This document shows positions 60,138 through 64,000 of a stretch of DNA of 64,000 nt, one piece after another (position 1 is the first letter of the stretch; each line of letters begins with the position of its first letter). The position numbers and the translations under genes were made by a program. The notes beneath the pieces were generated by a model that saw only the letters and a program-made list of their open reading frames with translations, did no database searches and was not told the origin of the DNA. Location: NCBI GenBank assembly GCA_014529385.2, contig CM043957.1:83993381-84057380 (forward strand), read 5' to 3'. The stretch comes from Adiantum capillus-veneris (lineage: Eukaryota > Streptophyta > Polypodiopsida > Polypodiales > Pteridaceae).

Positions 60138-60217
60138 TTTGAGATGTACACAAAATGCCTGCAGTTAATGCAATGGAAACACACACACACACACTACTGG
60201 TCCACTGCCTCTGCCCG

Positions 60218-60568
60218 CTATACCCGCTCGCATACTTGAGAAGCATGCTTGAATACATCTTCACAAGTCTTGGAAAGGAGCTTTAGTTTTTCAAGAACCT
60301 TCAGGTTTTGTATCTTTTGAGACTTGAGGTGTTGAAAGCAATCAATGCCATAGACAACCACAATTTCATGATTAACTTGAATCTTGGACTCCCCTCTATG
60401 TCCAATTTGGAGAAACAATTGTACTAGTGCACTGAGCCTATCATCATCTTGAAGCTTCTCTGTCTCTCTTTGCATGGGGTTGTCATTTCTCTGATTCCTC
60501 GCCTGTATTCTAATAGCAACCCCTTGTATTGGCTGGTTCTCCAGCTCCATCATTACAGTAGCCTGCAT
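60218..60568 (-). other. Unrecognised 116-codon open frame
   Basis: Starts MQATVMMELENQPIQG and ends after KLLSKTCEDVFKHASQVCERV. The composition is balanced and protein-like, with a leucine/lysine-rich stretch (LKVLEKLKLLSK). A possible donor gtatgcg follows CATGCTTCTCAA (about 60,234). It could be an exon of a host gene. I cannot assign a family. No other exon was found. 60,570-61,320 holds nothing recognised. Confidence 0.25.
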
Positions 60569-61330
60569 AGGACGACTTCAAGCAGAAGCCCGGAGGCCCC
60601 TCAATTCCATCTCTAAGCCATCATCATGCTCGAGTCTCTCACTCGCTCTCTCCCTCTCCTTCTCTTGCCTGCAGTTGTCAGCCGAGTTTTTCAAAAAATG
60701 TAAAATAGAATGAGAAGAGTGTTGCATTAAGGGAAGATGAGGTTCCCACTCGTAATCACACTATAAAAAAGATAAAAAATAAAAAATGAGGCCATAGATT
60801 ATGTCAACCACGTTGGACTGTAGTGAGCCAGTCACAAATTCAAAATTGTCTTGAGCGCAAATTTCCACATTATTCCTCAGTACAAAATTCAAAGTTTTGA
60901 TTGATTTAGAGAAGCACAAAAGATTTAAACACTGAAAGTTTGCACTACCATTGGTGTAATATTTGGCAATTCAAGGAGCATACAATTTCTTCATGTGTGC
61001 TTTGATTTGGCTCATACGTGGCCTAGTACTAGGTTTTATTGAAGTTTTCATTGCAATAAAAGGAAAAGTGCTTTGGGCATACACATGCGTTTTGTTGAGA
61101 GTGACTTTAGATAATGAATTGACGCTTGGTCAAGATATGTTATGCTTGGACTCTACTTGCTTGTTATATTTTAGTGCTTGAATTGAGTGGAAAATCATTG
61201 GAAAGCATTAAAATTGAGCATGTTTGATAACCAAAAGAGATCATTAAAGTTTGGGCTTGACATTATTATGCATTCTTTAGGTGCTTGATTTGATGCAAAT
61301 CATTGCATAGCACTGACCATTGAGATTTTT

Positions 61331-61465
61331 GAATAATCATGGGAGAGAAGTATCATTTTGAGTTTGTGATTGATCATTTTGAATAATCATGGGAGAGAAG
61401 TATCATTTTTGAATAATCATGGGAGAGAAGTATCATTTTGAGTTTGTGATTGATCATGAAATTTT
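61331..61465 (+). repeat. Short tandem array (29-30-bp unit)
   Basis: The unit gaataatcatgggagagaag... occurs at 61,331, 61,381 and 61,411, with 'gagtttgtgattgatcat' inserted after copies 1 and 3. Confidence 0.95.
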
Positions 61466-61589
61466 TAGTGCTTGTGTTGAATGACAAATACTTTCATGCA
61501 GTAACAATTGAGCTTCATTTTAAATAGTGATTGGCAAAGTGGGATTCCATTGCAGATACGAGATGTCGGCATTGCAAAATATTGCAAAA

Positions 61590-62025
61590 GTTGGCTATTT
61601 AGAGCCATTCCATTTCTTTGGATTAAAACTTGTATAAATTATATCTCTAAGTCTTATCTAAATGCAGTGTTTTAATTTGAGCTAGTGTTTACCCAACTTT
61701 TTTGAGAGCTTTCAAGTACAGAATTTGGCTATTGAGAGCCATTCATTTTCATTTCATCAAGTTGCAATCATCTCTAATCTCTAGCTCATAGATTGCTCTA
61801 AAATTGTAAAATTTCATGTGAGCTAGTTGTTAGCCAACTTGTTTGGAGCTTTTAAATTGTAAAATTCGTCTTTCAAGAGCCACTTCATTTTCATCAAAGT
61901 TGCATTATTTTTAGCTCTTGGCTTGTTTTAAATTCCATATTTCAAGTGAGGTAGAAACTAATCAACTTTTGAATCATGCATGAGAGACTTTAAATTGCAA
62001 ATTTGCTTATGTAGAAGCCCATTCT
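61590..62025 (+). repeat. Degenerate ~130-bp tandem repeat
   Basis: About four units share 'tgagctagt.tt.a.ccaactt', 'aaat.gtaaaatt.' and 'agagcca.ttcattttcat'. Strongly diverged. No coding potential is seen. From 62,026 to 63,342 no gene is recognised. A GC-richer patch lies at 62,700-62,830. Confidence 0.6.
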
Positions 62026-63342
62026 CTCTCATTTTAATGTGTATGCATAAATTTCCTATCAAAGAGCACCATGTGCATAATCAAAGGCACTTTTTTCCCT
62101 TGGGTTTTTTTCCTTTGGTAAATTTGAGTATTTTTTTTGTGTGTTTTTGGCTTTCAATAAATGGCTTTTGTAGCTTGTGTTTTCACCTAGCTTCAAAAAA
62201 CTTGGATTGTAATAAAAACATCAAGAGACTTCTCTACAAAGGGGATGCTTGCTCAAGGATGCTCAAAAGAGCATGAATAGGTGTAATCCTTCCATGATTT
62301 TGCTCTTTTGTTCATCTCTCCATTCTCTATGCTTGGTTTAAGTAATTTTTGCTTCTAAGCTATGGTTCTTTCATGTTCAAAATCTAGGCATACCAAAGCT
62401 TCAACACTTTGCTTTGTGAATATTAGCTCATCAAAAAATTAGCTTTTATGTGTGCTAATCATAGATAATTGGCCTTGACCTTAGGTTAATGTAGGTTCAT
62501 TCTCATTAGTCCTAGACTTAATACTCCATTCATTTTTAACATGACATAGGGCTATGATTAGGCCTTTAGTCCATCTGCCATTAGCATTTCATGTTGGAAG
62601 CAATAAAAAAGTGCTAAAAAATGAATCAATGAAGCAAAAATGTGTCAAGAAAAAGTAGCAAAAATGCTACTAGACACATGAAAAGAAAATTTCTATGTTA
62701 TGTTGGGTCTATGTGAGGCCTAGCGCCTTATTGTCACTTGGCAGGCGACGGGAATAACCTTGGCTCGCTTGGTCAAGGACCTAAACCGATGTGTTGGGCT
62801 GATAGGGGTTAGCCGTAACTTTGGTAGTCTAGTAGATTCTTGGAACACTTTTTGTATTGTGCTTTAATTTTTCAATGAATGACAAAAACAAAACTTCCAT
62901 GCACTTTACAAAGCTGTGACAATGTACTAATAGATTAGGAGCGTTTTTATAGCCCGTAAACATGATAGACTTAAATGATTTATTAAGATTGGTCACATAG
63001 TTTTTAGGCTAGTAGGTTTATGAACTTGCATTAGCCTAGGGTCATAACTGATTGCTTGTGTTTCATGCATAAAACTGAAATTTCAAGTGGTTTAATCTTC
63101 ATGATAGTTGAGTGTTTTTTTGCTTTATGTTGTCTAGTTTTTTACTATGATTCACCCATCTTTTAGAAGCAAAAAATTCACTTTGCATGATTGCTCATTG
63201 TACTTCATGTTTTTACCCTTGTTGGTCTCTGATGCTCATTACATGTTCTTATGTTTTGCAACTCAACATTTCTTCCATGGACTTGCTTTCTACCATGTCA
63301 CCGTGTTTTGCTTCACCGGCATACGAGAACGTGCGCCAAATT

Positions 63343-64000
63343 AGGAAGGGGGAATGTTAGCAACGGCTAACACAGGCTACACCGAATATGCATCAAGTGG
63401 GAGATATGCTATGGATGTGACTTACTATTTCCTACTCACTTTGTATGAGTCTTCGGCTCATTGGGAGTGCCAAAGTTGTATATGTTAAATAGAGGGCTCA
63501 AACTTAAACCCATAGTAGAAGGGATTGTTGTTAAAAGGAAGCCTTTATGCAAGGAGGCTTCATTCTTGAGTATCCACTCTTGAGGATCTACTTTTGAGAG
63601 CTCCTTCTCCCTTGAGTGTTCACTCTATGGATGGCCTAGCCTTGAGCTTAATGCCCATGCTTAAGAGGCTACTACTAATCCATTGTAATTAGAGAACCAT
63701 TCTTAATTTAATCTCTACTTTCTCATTAGTGTACTTCTCCTCCATTCCATTATGTCATGAAGTAGTTTCACCTTTCTCATTATTCTAGATTTAAGTTTGT
63801 GCGTTAACTTCTTAATATTAACCACTCTTATCCTTCTATGAGCATTCAATTTGCGATATTTAGCATCACTAAATAGGTTGATTAAGTAGGGTCTTAATCT
63901 TGTAATTAGTGTGTGTGCCCTGTTGTTTGCTTGTGTGTGGATAGGTTTTATGAAACTCTAGCACCATTCACCTCGTGTGTGTAGCTATTGATGAAGTGCC
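63343..64000 (+). mobile_element. Polypurine tract and start of a 3' LTR (runs off the window)
   Basis: aggaaggggga (63,343-63,353) is followed by TGTTAGCAACGGCTAACA at 63,355, the typical TG start, with a short inverted repeat ttagc/gctaa. A TATA-like tgtatatgttaaat lies near 63,477. No LTR end is reached. The internal region to the left has no recognised polyprotein domain. Confidence 0.5.

Overview
The window is nuclear DNA of a land plant. It has GT-AG spliceosomal introns, a plant-type HMG-CoA synthase gene, a plant EF-hand membrane-protein gene, and a large amount of decayed Ty3/gypsy and Ty1/copia LTR retrotransposon sequence with many long dinucleotide microsatellites. The repeat load, the mix of old elements and a Fic-domain exon suggest a large-genome, perhaps non-flowering, vascular plant. 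That placement is inference only.

Layout. Positions 1-4,900 hold short duplicated and inverted repeats and a possible first exon of the EF-hand gene. Positions 4,919-12,252 (+) hold the last three exons of a calcium-binding EF-hand membrane-protein gene. Its 6.8-kb intron carries a Ty3/gypsy remnant on the minus strand (8.25-10.1 kb) and a dispersed repeat that recurs inverted at 44.1-44.3 kb. Positions 15,413-12,708 (-) hold a complete 12-exon HMG-CoA synthase gene (463 codons, all catalytic residues visible). This mevalonate-pathway enzyme is the best supported gene here, and it converges tail to tail on the EF-hand gene.

From 15.7 to 19.4 kb there is a long inverted repeat made of two head-to-head gypsy tails. 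From 25,361 to 31,553 lies a minus-strand gag-only LTR element with both LTRs and a PBS. From 34,584 to 40,270 lies a Ty3/gypsy element with a 5-bp target-site duplication, a mutated protease and RT, and a deletion that removes integrase and half of the 3' LTR. An exon coding for a Fic (AMPylase) motif follows at 40.6-40.84 kb (-).

From about 46.5 to 55.1 kb lies a gag-protease element with a tRNA-Asp-type PBS and no recognisable RT, RNase H or integrase. Its 1.7-kb leader carries eight copies of a 24-bp perfect or near-perfect palindrome, many at a ~125-bp period. It also carries a basic ORF with repeated W-x-P-K motifs downstream of the protease. This is the most unusual structure in the window. 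From 56.1 to 60.1 kb lies a Ty1/copia element with a 227-bp 3' LTR and an internal integrase deletion. The right end holds tandem repeats and the start of another LTR (63,355 to the window end).

Host genes that can be supported are HMG-CoA synthase, the EF-hand protein and a Fic exon. The rest is mostly transposon-derived or unrecognised non-coding sequence.
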